Of a stretch of 64,000 bases of DNA, positions 13,899 through 25,698 are shown in pieces. Each line of letters opens with the position of its first letter. Position 1 is the stretch's first letter. The notes under the pieces were generated by a model. It was given only the letters and a program-made list of their open reading frames with translations, made no database searches and had not been told where the DNA came from. The DNA comes from Sipunculus nudus (taxonomy: Eukaryota; Annelida; Sipuncula; Golfingiida; Sipunculidae), in assembly GCA_026874595.1 (NCBI GenBank), contig CM049321.1:13347479-13411478 (forward strand), given 5' to 3'. The position numbers and the translations under genes are program-made.

Positions 13899-14640
13899 GG
13901 TACATCAGCACAGGAAATAAATGTACAATTCAGAAAAGAGAGAAGTCTTAGTCACAGTTTACTCACTTCATGGTTATATTAAAAGGTCATATCTGCCTGC
14001 CAGAACAAAAGTGACTCTGTAAATGACACCTGGCCACATTCACTGGGCTTGGAAATTTACTTTGGACATTTGTTAATTAGATTTTAGGTGATTATATTTA
14101 GACAGAATAATTTTTGTGCTGGTATCTTGTGACAGGGTAGCATCAACAGAGGAGACCTTCTTTGGCAGTTTAAGACATTGGTTGGTCTGTAGGTTGAGAG
14201 GTAATCGTGCAGCTCACTAAAGCCAGGCTCTGTGAAAACCTACACAGACAGTCCTTTGTTATTTCTTCTGCTTGCTGTTTCTACCAGCAGCAGCTTGCTT
14301 GAGCAGCCATGACTGCAACTACACAGTAAGGCTACACCTGGAAACCCTGCTAACATGCAAGATGTGTTGAACAGCATTAATGGGCTTTACCCTGATATCA
14401 TGGTTATATTATAACATTTAAAACTCCAAATAATATATCATACATATTGATACAGATTGTTAGGTTCCTCTTTGCAATAGAAGTAGTCTTTGCTCATAGT
14501 CGTGCTTCATTTAAATCATTTTAAACATCGATGCCAGTGAAAAAGGAATTTTATCATATATTTGACAGTAGGGGCACAAAAATAATGAAATGCAACTAAT
14601 AAAAAAAAATTTTGTTGGTGGAGGTTACCGCCTCTATTTT

Positions 14641-17060
14641 TAGCTCAGCTGACTTTCAGTCATGCTGGGCTATAGCGATGGGTCTTTGTCCGGCTTCCTT
14701 CCGTCTGTCCGTCCGGCCGTTAGCAGGGTACAGATCGTAACCATAGGGGCTAGGGCCATGAACCCTATGCAGTCTTAGAGGTTCTAAAAAGATCTCCTTG
14801 CAAACCTGAAATTAGGTCACTGCGACCTATATTCTCAAAGTTATTGGGTGTGTTTGCACCCCCCAGAAATAATTCTTTTAGCCAAAATTTTCATCCCAAA
14901 CCTTCCATCTTTCACATACAGCTCACCTACCAACAGGGGAAGAACCATAATTATTTTGAGGTCACAAGGTCAAAGGTCAAGGTCACAGAACCAACTTCTT
15001 TGAAAAGCCTCAGGATGCATTTTAAGCCAAACCTTTCATCCCAATTCTTTGATCTTTCACATATAGCTCACCTACTGAGTGGGAGAAGAATCCTATAGAT
15101 GTTGAGGTCACAAGGTCAAAGGTCAGGGTCACAGGATCCACGTCTTTGAAAAGGTTGTGGACACATTTCAAGCTAGACCTTTCATTCCAAACCTTTCAGT
15201 ACTGATATTGCTTCTCTGCCAACAGGGGAAAAGACCTGTTGATTTTGAGGTCAAAGGTCAAGTTCACAGCACCCTCTTCTTGCGTGGAGTCATTTTCAGC
15301 AAACTTTTCAATCTATACTTTCCATCTGTCATATATGGCTTACCTACCAATAGGAGAAGAAGCCTATTGATGTTGAGTTCAAAACGTCAAAGGTCAAGGT
15401 CACAATATTGTTCTAAATGCTTGTGAACATATTTCAAGTGAAACTGTTCAACCCAAACCTTCAGTCTTTCACATATGCCACATCTATGCATCACTGAATT
15501 TGATTCAAACTTCATATTTATGGGTCTTTTTGCATGAAGAAATAACTAATTGATTTTGAGGTCAGCTGGTCAGGAGATTAAAGGTTGCTGGTCTAAGTTA
15601 TTCACTCATTGGTTGCCAAGTAATTACACCCGGCCAGATGTAAGTGGTTAGTAGTTACCCATCATTTAGAAAGAATCCAGTTGATATGTTGGCAAAAGGC
15701 CAAGGTCATAGGTCAGGGATGTTCACAATAACTTATTTTGTAGACCATCTCTATTTTTCTTGTTTTCTTGTATATATAACCATATGGCACTCACAACTGG
15801 TACATCTCACTATGTGCCCATAATTGTCAGTGACACTTGTGATATATGACTCCCTTTTGTATCAGCTCATGGAGTGATAAGGATATATCATTAGTGCATA
15901 ACAAAAACACTGTTGCCGGAATGCTTTGGCCAGGCATTAAGACTATGAGAGTTAAGTGTTAAGTTTAGCTACTGATTTATAAAATGATGGGAACATTTTG
16001 CAGTTTATATCATGGAATCATAGCAATAAACTTAGTTTTCTAGATATCTGAATATTATTATACAAATCATCAGATATACCAGCAAGTGTTTGTTCTGATA
16101 ATATGTGGGTCTGTACCTGGATTCAGGATGGCTTTATTTGATTACAAGACTCTTAGTGATGCTTTCTGCATTTCTTTTCTTTTAGGTTTTGCAGTTTACC
16201 TACCCTGCTGACCCCATTGAATAGCAAGCTGATAATTAAAACAAATTGGACTTTCACTTTTTACATTTGCATGTTCATAAATCTGATATGAGAGCTCTCC
16301 AACCTGATCATGCCTTTTGAATTGTTTTGGACATTCATAACTGTTACATTCTTTGAAGCAATTGCTACAAGTTTAGTGTCATATTGGAGGATGTGTGACT
16401 TGTCAGAAAACCATTATGTCTGCCAGGTAGCCATTTTAGAAATCCTTTTGCCAGGACAATTTCTGTGATTTTTTTTATGATGTTTGGTCCCTTTTAGAGG
16501 ATGTTTGTTGTTCAATTTCCGACCTGTCAGAAATCCAATATGGCCACCAGGACGCCATCTTTAAATTCCTTTAGAACATATTATCTCAAGAACTATTAAA
16601 GTGAATGCAGTGGGATGTATATTAATGTTATCTTGCATTGGGTCAAAGATTTCTTAATAAATATGACCATCATTTATGAAAGCTCAGTACAGTTGGCTTG
16701 TATTGAATAAAAATTAATATGGAAGCACCCGTTTCACAATAATTCTTGCATGGATTTCCTTGATCTTTTGCTATATTTTGATCTTATATGTGGCCTGTGT
16801 GGTATTACTTTTGAGACTGACAGGTATCGAGCAAGCTGTGGGATTAGTTCCTGATAGCTCAACAACCATACATTTTGCCTCAGACCATCATTCACTATGT
16901 TTTAACCAGACATATATGATAAGAATTTATGGCAATCTAGAAAGGTTAAACAAAATTGGCATATAGGTTCTGCAACAATTTTACTAGAAGTTGTGAATTG
17001 CAGCCCATGATGTCGCAGGTCATGCTTGGCAGCTGAGCGTCATGACCCATGGGTCACTTG
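14641..17060 (+). mobile_element. 2.42-kb AGCTCAGCTGAC element, copy 1
   Basis: Opens tagctcagctgactttcag, then a GTCC-rich run, and ends gcagctgagcgtcatgaccc followed by atgggtcacttg and a T-run. The ends share a short inverted match (gctcagctg/cagctgagc). No transposase is visible. The first third holds about five degenerate repeats of roughly 145 bp, each with clustered AGGTCA hexamers. It matches 36,451-38,870 over its whole length at the same size, with scattered substitutions. Confidence 0.9.
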
Positions 17061-18693
17061 TTTTTTTTTACAATGCTGCGAAATGTCAGATTAAACTATG
17101 CCAAGTGTGTCATAACATCTAAGAGAAGGGGGGGGGGGGAGGGGTGTCATTTTCCTAATCTTCCCATAACTCCTGAGAAATCTGACATTATTTAATTTGG
17201 GGGCTGTCACAGTACCATTTATCAGCAACTACATGAACTATATTTGAACAGATAACATATGCTCGTATCTTATAATTGTAGTCAGTTAGTCAGTCTTCAT
17301 AAATGTTGCATATTCTGTTTCTCATGATCTGTTTGCTGGTTCCTGAGGTATCTTGTCACATATTTTCAAGAATGAAGTCCTCTCAGTTTAATTCAGGATC
17401 AGGCCTTGGAGGTTTAGATGTCGCTTGTGTTTGAAATAATCATGACAATTTGAATGGATGGATTGTTTCAATCTGTACCAACTGGATAACACACGCTCAG
17501 ACTAACATATGGACAAACAGGGACATTTGATATTTCAACCACGCACTTGGTCTTGTTTGTATGCCGAAAATATTCACTGACCCCAGAAAACAAGCTCACT
17601 TAGTTTGATCATTTAGATTATGTCCCTTTATATGAGCCATACACTCTTTTTGGAAGGACTGATGTATAAATCAGGGTCTGAATTAAGAAAAATAAGCCAA
17701 TAATTATGCCAGTGGCAGACACTTTAAAAAAATATTATCAATTGATTCACTCTCAGAATGAGGTAAAGGAATTATGTGAAAATTTGTCGTCAGTAGACAC
17801 AATTTAGTTTGGCATTATATAGTGTTATATTTATTCTGGTGATGCCCTTGCTCTGATCTGGAGGAAATTAGAACGGGAGGCAGCCATATTGATTGTTGCC
17901 ATGGGCAACAAGACTGATTAGGGAAAAACAGAGACAGGGACATGCATCTGTGCAAACTAATGGCTGGAAGTTCAATAGGTCACAGCTAAATTTAAAATCT
18001 GATTAAACATTGATGGTATTCTCATATATTAAACTTAAGTCTCTTCATATTTCATACATGATTCTAGATTTGCTCCCCCACACCAGAATTTTCTTTGTTA
18101 TATTTTGGCCAGATAAAGGGAAGTTTTCATATTGCAATAAGAGCTTTTGCAGAAAATGTTTTGTGCAAGGAGTTTCTTGATAGTCTTGTAAGTCATGAAC
18201 AAGACTATTTGGTCTTCAGACGTCCTGTTAGATTTTGAGCAGAGGACCAGTCTGATTTTTCAAAACTTAAAATTAATCTGTCAAGTCTTGGGTTTCTAAG
18301 ATAGTTGGCATACATTGACAGGTGCATTCTTGTACATAAATGAAGTTTAAATAATGTATAGTTATAAGTTAATATAAAGCTATAGTGGAAGAAGATATTT
18401 TTTATGATCATTTTAGGCAAACTTCCATGTTTCATCTGTGATGCTACTACCAAACCAGGCCAGTTATTTCTTATTTTATGAAGAACAATATGCATGCAAT
18501 CGCCAAGTAAACCTTTATCAGCCTTCTGCTTCATACTTCAAGTCCTAGCCCTAAACAAATATGTTTATATCAGTTATCAACAGGGGGAAATCAAAATACC
18601 AATATGTTAATCACAAAGCAGCCTGTAAAATTTCATATAACTCATGTCATATATTTTGGAAAAATCTCTTCAGCCTAGTGCAGCTACATTAAA
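17061..18693. other. No feature recognised
   Basis: A G-run near 17,127-17,142. A minus-strand 109-codon frame at 18,205-18,534 begins MKQKADKGLLGDCMHIVLHK; no family recognised, and its C-terminal half reads as translated AT-rich DNA. Confidence 0.5.
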
Positions 18694-19954
18694 TACTGTG
18701 GTTGTCTTCTTATTTGCGGTGGTTTCAAATTTGCGATATTCGCGGTCGCTCCCTGACCGCGAAATTGAAACCACGCAGTTTTGAATGCATATTTACCAGA
18801 CCATGATCATTTATTTCAGAAGCTGCCGATAGTTTGCGACAGTTGAGATTTGTCTTCAGCTACGTAGTGATGTCCATCGAGCCTGGTGCATATACGTTAA
18901 ATGATTCAGGGAGAATGACATGGCCCATTTTAAAATAATATCGGTTGGCTAAGATGCAAAACCCGGGACCCTTGCAGGTGCGTGCTAACGCCGGCGGACG
19001 TGCCTGGCAGTTTTTCCTGTACTCCGGCACATGACTGGAAAGTGTCAATACCCGCTGGGCAGTAGGCCTAATATTTAAAATTTACGTGTATGTGTGCCAA
19101 GTTAGATGACATCCAGTGCCGCTTAAAATGAATATTGAGTAGAAGGTACTCTTTCACATTGTGCCATATTTAATCATGTTAATAAATGAAATTTGCCACT
19201 AAAGTAGTGAACGTAGCCGCTAGGGTTACGCCACCTTGTAACTTTATAAAGGACTTATTCTGTGAAATCATGACGTGCTAAACGATGTATGATTGGCTAG
19301 TGATGACGTGAATTTTGAATATATCTGAAAGGTCACAGTTCATTTTGGGGCCAAAGTGCCGTAAAACTGTGGAATATTATGTTTTGCTTCAGATTTCAAC
19401 TGTGAGAAACTGAATATATTTCCTTCTTCCACCTATATGGAAGTAATTAGCAACATAAACGGCACTCAAATTATTCTGGGCACTCCCTGCCTTTGATACT
19501 AAAACGAGGGGGCTACCTACAGGCGTCCCTTTTTGGTTGAGCAGGTGATTACGACTCGACTTTTAATTAACAGGAGTAAGATACCCTTATCAAGACAGTT
19601 TCCCTTAACAAACTTAATATACGGTTTTGTAGTAACACGTTGGTTTCTCGACACACCTTAATAACATTTGAGTTGTTTTTAATGAACCTCGGCCCTGAAC
19701 TAATTACAGCCAGCGGGGTCATTGCTTCCCGCAGGCGTCGGCTCAGCCGTCTGTGAATGTTCGAACAAGCGATATCTGGACAGAGAATAAGAAGACCTAG
19801 ATAATAGTGAAATCACCATTTAATGAAATTATTTTTGATAATAAAATATACTACTAGACCAATGACAGAGCGCGAAAAAAGGAACCCCGTGAAACTTTTA
19901 AAAATATAAAAACCGCGAAAATTCAGCCCCGCCAATATAAAGGCAACCACAGTA
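18694..19954. mobile_element. CTGTGGTTG-family element, copy b (long form, 1.26 kb)
   Basis: Left end tactgtggttgtcttctta, right end gccaatataaaggcaaccac then agta. The interior is longer and more GC- and CpG-rich than in the other copies. Near the left end ttcgcggtc (18,739) pairs with gaccgcgaa (18,755), and the surrounding ggtttcaa/ttgaaacc extends this second hairpin. No transposase frame found. Confidence 0.75.
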
Positions 19955-20157
19955 GTTGATGAATAATTGGTCTTTTGTGGCTTTTGTCAGACATTCATGG
20001 AAACATGATCAATCAACCTGTTAATTTATTCCAAACGCTAACAGATATTTTGGTATTTAATGAAAAACAGGATTCAGCGTTCTGCTGAATATGGTGTCGG
20101 CGACGTGAAACAATTAGTGTTTGAGTTAATGAGTGCAAGTTAGTTCCTTGTACATGT

Positions 20158-20640
20158 GGCACAGTACACCGGTACACATAGTATACAAGTATACATATAA
20201 ATATGCAGTAAACAGGTACACATAGTATACAAGTATACAGGTACACATAGTATACAGTAGACAGGTACATATAGTTAACATTAGGCAGGTACATGAAGTA
20301 TATAAGTATACAGGTACACATGTTATACAGTATACAGGTACACATAGTATACAGTAGACAGGTACACATAGTATACAGTAGACAGGTACATAAAGTAAAC
20401 ATTAGGCAGGTACATGTAATATACAAGTATACAGGTACACATGTTATACAGTATACAGGTACACATAGTATACAGTAGACAGGTACATATAGTATACAGT
20501 AGACAGGTACACGTAGTAGACAGTAGACAGGTACACATAGTATACAGTAGACCGGTACACATAGTATACAGGTACATATATTATACAGGTACACATAGTA
20601 AACAGGTATATATTAATACAGTATATAGTAGACAGGTACA
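20158..20640. repeat. About 24-bp minisatellite rich in GTATAC and GGTACA
   Basis: Units of the form acaggtacacatagtataca + gtag, with variants (acatgttatacagtatac, acataaagtaaacattaggc). About 20 copies over 480 bp. It yields long frames on both strands (VYYVYLST-type repeats), which are artefacts of the repeat. gtatac is self-complementary, so units can pair with each other. Confidence 0.95.
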
Positions 20641-21734
20641 TAAATCATGCATTGCTCTGTGGATGCAGGTCGGGCGAACCCAAAATAAACCAAAAATGGG
20701 AAGAGAAAGTGGTTCATGTGGAAAGAATCTAGAAAGTAAATTAAAAAAAATTAATTATCTGTGAGTTGACAGCCTGTGTTCAGTGGTCCATATCACAAAA
20801 TATTAATTAATAGGAAGTAACTTTGATATCTAATTAAATACACAGGTATTACATAAATGCGTGGACAGATCAAGTCAGATATTTTTGCTGTTGGTCATCT
20901 AAAGTGCAGACTTCTAATATATATTAATTATGTGAGAAATACATTAATTGTTAAGACATTTTTAGTTATGCTTGAAACTTACACTACAGGCTTGTACCTG
21001 ACATGTATATACCATTTCAAAATTAATAGTTCACAGTAGTTTGTAGAAGGACAAAACATGTGTTACTCAGTTCCATCCATTAACTGTTCAGTTCCTGGTT
21101 CATGTCATGTGATTTCAATTTTGTATTTGCTATCACAGCATCAGTCACAAAATTCCTAGTTAGATGTTCTTTAAATGCTAAAAAATGGAAATTTGACTGG
21201 AATTTGAAGAAAATTTATCAATCAGGTAATTCATGATTTTACTAATCATTTCTTCCTATGAATCATGATCGTGTACTTGATATCTTGACATTTGCATGTT
21301 TTGTCTCTATGGTAATATAAGATACTTGAGTTGAAGTCTTTGCAAACAATTTTCAAGACTTTACATACAATTTAAATATGAAAAATGATTGTGTTGATAT
21401 ATAGTAAAATGTTCATTCTGTATGATTTGTCAGTCATCTGACATGACCTTTACTATCAGATTTTGACTAATTTTTTATTAGTCATGTTAATTTTTCATGT
21501 CTTGATCTAACCCAGATGAGTGACCCTGCTTTGACCTTGACCTTTTCATGTCCTTCATATCTGACCTTATCCTGTGCATGTCTTGTCTTTATTTCAGAAT
21601 GATAAAAACTTAAATAACTTCAGCACTGACCTGTGTATGTCTTGTCTTTACATGATAATATTGAGAATTGATGTGGACTAGCACCGCTAATGATTGTTCT
21701 AGTGTGTCTTGAATATCATATTGTGTCTTTCCAG

Positions 21735-21800
21735 GATGGATACAAACACCACAGAAGAAAACACAGACACACACACAAAAGGACAGGTTTTAACACCAAG
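21735..21800 (+). CDS. Candidate first coding exon of SETD2
   Basis: A pyrimidine-rich acceptor (gtgtctttccag) is followed one base later by an ATG at 21,736. The reading MDTNTTEENTDTHTKG... runs 21 codons plus two bases to a possible donor, AAG|GTCAGC. The two leftover bases (AG) match the phase needed by the large exon at 47,110, which begins with the third base of a codon; AG+T gives Ser. The joined peptide would be short, polar and acidic, as expected for a SETD2 N-terminus, but there is no diagnostic homology. It would imply a 25.3-kb intron and an upstream 5'UTR exon that I did not find. The donor is only fair, and a one-in-three phase match can occur by chance. Confidence 0.35.
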
Positions 21801-22480
21801 GTCAGCTCTGCGTGCCCTCATCATTAATATGCATGTGACCTTGTGACCCTCAGACTAATACAGTGCATGTTGGTATTGTTTGTTCCGTTGAATTAATGTT
21901 TATATTTTTCTTCTTATCCTTACTATGGGACAGTTCATCTTCTTGTTGGAGTTTATGCTTTATTTTAGGGTGATGAATATTCCTTAGCTGGATGTGGTCT
22001 GGGTACTCTTTATGTATATTTAAGTCTTTGTATTGTATCTGTGTGAGTACTGATAGTTAACGTATTCTTCTACTATTGGGAGTTGGTTCTTATTTCATAC
22101 TCGGCCATCTGTTTTAGTCAACTTATAAATGATCAATTTATATAAGGTTCAGCTAAATATTCCCTTGTCTGTGAAACTTTAAATTTATATTGATTGTTTA
22201 GTGCTGTATCATATTTTGCAATCTAAACCTCCCAAAAACTTGTCACAAATTCTTAAGTTCAGTCATTCTTGATGGCTTTTCAGGAGAAGTTCATAAAATC
22301 TCTTGGATTTGTGTGATATTTTACAATTAGTGAGATCTTTGGGAGTTATTTCAGTTGTTCCTGTGAAATTTCCTTCTTATCATGTAGACAGTCATCAGTC
22401 CTAAAGATGCATCAAAGCATTGTGGAGGTCAGTCTGTCTGATAATAAATGGGAAATGAGGGGGGGGGGGGGGTTGGCGAA

Positions 22481-22942
22481 TACTGTGGTTGGCTTCTTAT
22501 ATGTGAGGGTTTTGAATTAGCGATATTCACAACAGGGAAATTATTGTGAAAATTAAAACTGTGTGAATGACTTACTTTATCTACACCGGTATGCCCTCAT
22601 GTGCACTGCCATTTTCAGATATTTGTCCAGTAGACGGCACCTGCAGGTTTTAAAGTCATAAGGCCGAAAGACTAATATTTTAAAAATAGTATATAGTTCA
22701 TGTCACATTTAAATCCAAGGTTGATGTTATAAATTCTATCAGATCTTCAATATTATCTGGCTATAAGAAACAAGAATTTTTGCTTGGTCTTGTGAGCCGT
22801 TTACACATCTTAGGATACAATATAATAATTAATGGGAGTGTAGGTCACTGTTCCCAAAAATGTAATCCTTGCAAAACAACAAAAAAGTGACAATTTTGGG
22901 GGAAAAAACAGCCTCAAATAATATATGAAGCCAACCACTGTA
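22481..22942. mobile_element. CTGTGGTTG-family MITE, copy c
   Basis: Left end tactgtggttggcttctta, right end atatgaagccaaccactgta. About 460 bp, immediately following a G-run at about 22,458-22,472. TA stands at both outer edges. Confidence 0.8.
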
Positions 22943-24210
22943 AGTGACTGAGTAGAAATAGATGTACACAAGTGTTATATACAAGTCTCCTCAAAGATAT
23001 ATTTGTGTCATTTTAACCAAAGCAGTCTCTGTTGTATTGTCATACAAGGATAGTGTACATATGTGTACATATAAGTGTCACTGACATCCTCTGTACATAA
23101 TACTGATAATCTCCGAGTCTTTGAGTCAGTTTGATTGTGTGAATGTGAATACTGTATAACAAAATAATTTACACAGTAGCCAGGTTGATCTTTTTTGTGA
23201 GCATTACATTTTCATGAAATTGTGAATCTTGACATTTTACAAATGAGGTGTTTAAGTCATTGCAAATATTTGCAGAGAAAGGACATCTTTTACCTTGCCT
23301 CCAGAGATTACCCACTCGATGGAATTTATGAAATGTTAGCATCATTTTTGTGCAATAAAATGTAAGGCCAGTCAAAAAAAAATTATTTTTCTATGTACTG
23401 TAAGATCATAAAAATACGGTGAGAGCGGACAGATTTTTGTTGCTGCTCAATGCATTATATGTGAAATTTTGACAGATTGCCTGGAAAATACTAAAATTTG
23501 CTCCATTTCTTGAATTGGTTTATAATATGATCCACACAAGATTTAGTCCATTTTCCACATTTAGACCTTTTAAAAAATTCTTTTAGGGAATCTGTGCTAC
23601 AGCACAAATTAGGAACATCGCCACAGACATAGTTGTTAGTTGCTAAAAAAAATTTTGATCCATGAAAACTTAGAGCGGCTATTCCTTATAACATGTTGTT
23701 TGTTTAATTTATGAGAATAAATTTTTGACACATAAAACTTCTTGTGTATCATAATTTATTATTAGCTGAGTAATGAAATTAATATTGTCCTTTGAAAATT
23801 TTTTTTTTGTTTATCTCTTGAGTTTACAGCATACTTTTCAGGGGTGGAGGTTTTGTACAGTTTCAGAATCAGATTTCATCACAAAGTATTGATATTCTTA
23901 AATCTTTCTTAACATCATCAGCATAGTTAAGTTTCAGTTTATTTAACCACCACTTTAGCATTAACCTTCATATTTATAAGCCTTTTGTATAATACATTGT
24001 TAGGCGAGTACCATTCAGAATACCTGGATATTGGTACTGCATGGTACTTGCAAGTTGGTCTGGTACCGGTCCAGGTACAGGTACATGACTTTTGTACAAT
24101 GCTAAAGCACCAGTACCAATACTGGCATCTTAAAACATTTGAATTAATAACAACTGCATACATTTCACCATGTCTATTTTCAGTTTCATACCTGTACATG
24201 GAGTATATTA
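22943..24210. other. No feature recognised
   Basis: AT-rich. A ggtac-rich patch (ggtaccggtccaggtacagg) near 24,060 is a short simple repeat. Confidence 0.6.
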
Positions 24211-24215
24211 TACCA

Positions 24216-24471
24216 CAGGGCTTGACATTAACTTTTGGAGTAACATCTAGCTTTTACTTTCCCTTCATGAATTTTAACTTGCCATACAAATATTATTGAT
24301 TGTATTCATGAACACAAAGATCCTTTTTCAAGCCTTTACTTGGAAAAAGGTGAATGTTGGACCCACTTGCCCAGTCAGGCAAGTAGGAGGAGACATCTTG
24401 TTGCCCTTCTACTATTTTCCAGAACTTTCACTTGCCTAGGGCAAGGGGTTAACCATTAATGTTGAGCCCTG
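24216..24471. mobile_element. hAT-like MITE with 5-bp target duplication, copy 1
   Basis: Begins cagggcttgacattaac and ends ttaatgttgagccctg, inverted ends of about 16 bp. It is flanked on both sides by TACCA (24,211-24,215 and 24,472-24,476). CAGGG ends are typical of the hAT superfamily, and 5-bp duplications are reported for a subset of it; the assignment is inferred. 256 bp, non-coding. Confidence 0.88.
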
Positions 24472-25430
24472 TACCAGGCACCAGGTGCTTCCTACTAATG
24501 ACATACAGATACAGGTACTTTTACTTATTTTATAAATGGCTACCTTTGTACATGTAAAGGTACAGTTATCCAGCCCAGTTTGTGGTATAATACCAGCTCT
24601 TCCTGAGTTGATTTGATTCTGTATGTGATTAATTAATACCCACTTACTGACTTAGTTACAAGTATTCATATCATCCTTGGCTTGACACAGTCGCATTAAA
24701 GGTGGATGTTTCATTCAGTTTCAGATAAAGTGATCATTAAATAACCTGTATAGATACATTTCAGTCATCAGCTTAATATTATGGTATTCCCAATAATTAT
24801 ATCTTCATTAAAAACAATAAAAGTGTAACACCTTTTTTCCATAGCTTAGATATTAAAGCTGAGATAAGATAATAATTTTTCATGATAATATTAGAACAGG
24901 TCTTCCAGTCCACAGTTGAGGTTGTAGTCAGTATTAGACAAAGCAATAATTTTTTTATTACAAACAGTACTGGCTTAACATGTTGATTTAGTCAGTATAA
25001 GTTTTATGTTGTTGTTTTTTCAGGAGCCACTTTTAAGCAGCATTATGGCTTTGTTGAAATGGCCATAAGCTAGCTCAGCATCTTAAATATTAGATGATCA
25101 GGACACTGATCTGTCTTGTGGTTCAGCATGATTTATCAGTTTACTACTTAGGGAGAGTATTAAGATTGTGTAGAGGCTGACATTACATTATCTGTAATCT
25201 TGTTTCCTTCCAAGATGTAGTAGTAAAACATTTATTGACTATGAGCTAAGAAATGGATCTGACATAATTATGTAAAAAGTAGGAGCTTGCAGTGTCATGT
25301 GGGGTGAAATGGCCGTAGCATGTGGCAACTGGAAATTAATATCACATGGTAATGATGAAAACAGATGCATTATGGGAGATTTCTAGGGTTGAGCAGCTGA
25401 TGCAAACACTTGGTGGACTGCATCCAAAGA

Positions 25431-25594
25431 GTTTCTACTGACATTTTCTATGATTCTGTCCATTAGGAGCCATTTCTACTGACATTTTCTATGATTCTGT
25501 CCTTTAAGAACCATTTCTACTGACATTTTCTATTATTCAGTCCATTAAGAGCCATTTCTACTGACATTTTCTATGAATCTGTCCATTAAGAGCC
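25431..25594. repeat. 41-bp minisatellite, 4 copies
   Basis: Four head-to-tail units beginning tttctactgacattttctat at 25,431, 25,472, 25,513 and 25,554, with a few mismatches each. It lies about 100 bp before the 53-bp array but has an unrelated unit. Confidence 0.96.
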
Positions 25595-25698
25595 AGCGTG
25601 TTCTGGTCCATTGTGGAGCTGTAAAGAATATCTTTAGAAGTTTTCTTTATGTTAAAGTGAACCTTTTGTAAAGCTCTCTTTATCACCATAGAGCCATA

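Noticed and set aside
14844-15426. Coding frames of 84-89 codons in the 2.42-kb element
   Set aside because: They follow the 145-bp repeats, recur in several phases at 36.8-37.4 kb, and contain no transposase motif.
20013-20764. Frames of up to 193 codons on both strands
   Set aside because: They are readings of the 24-bp minisatellite; open in several phases, with no domain.
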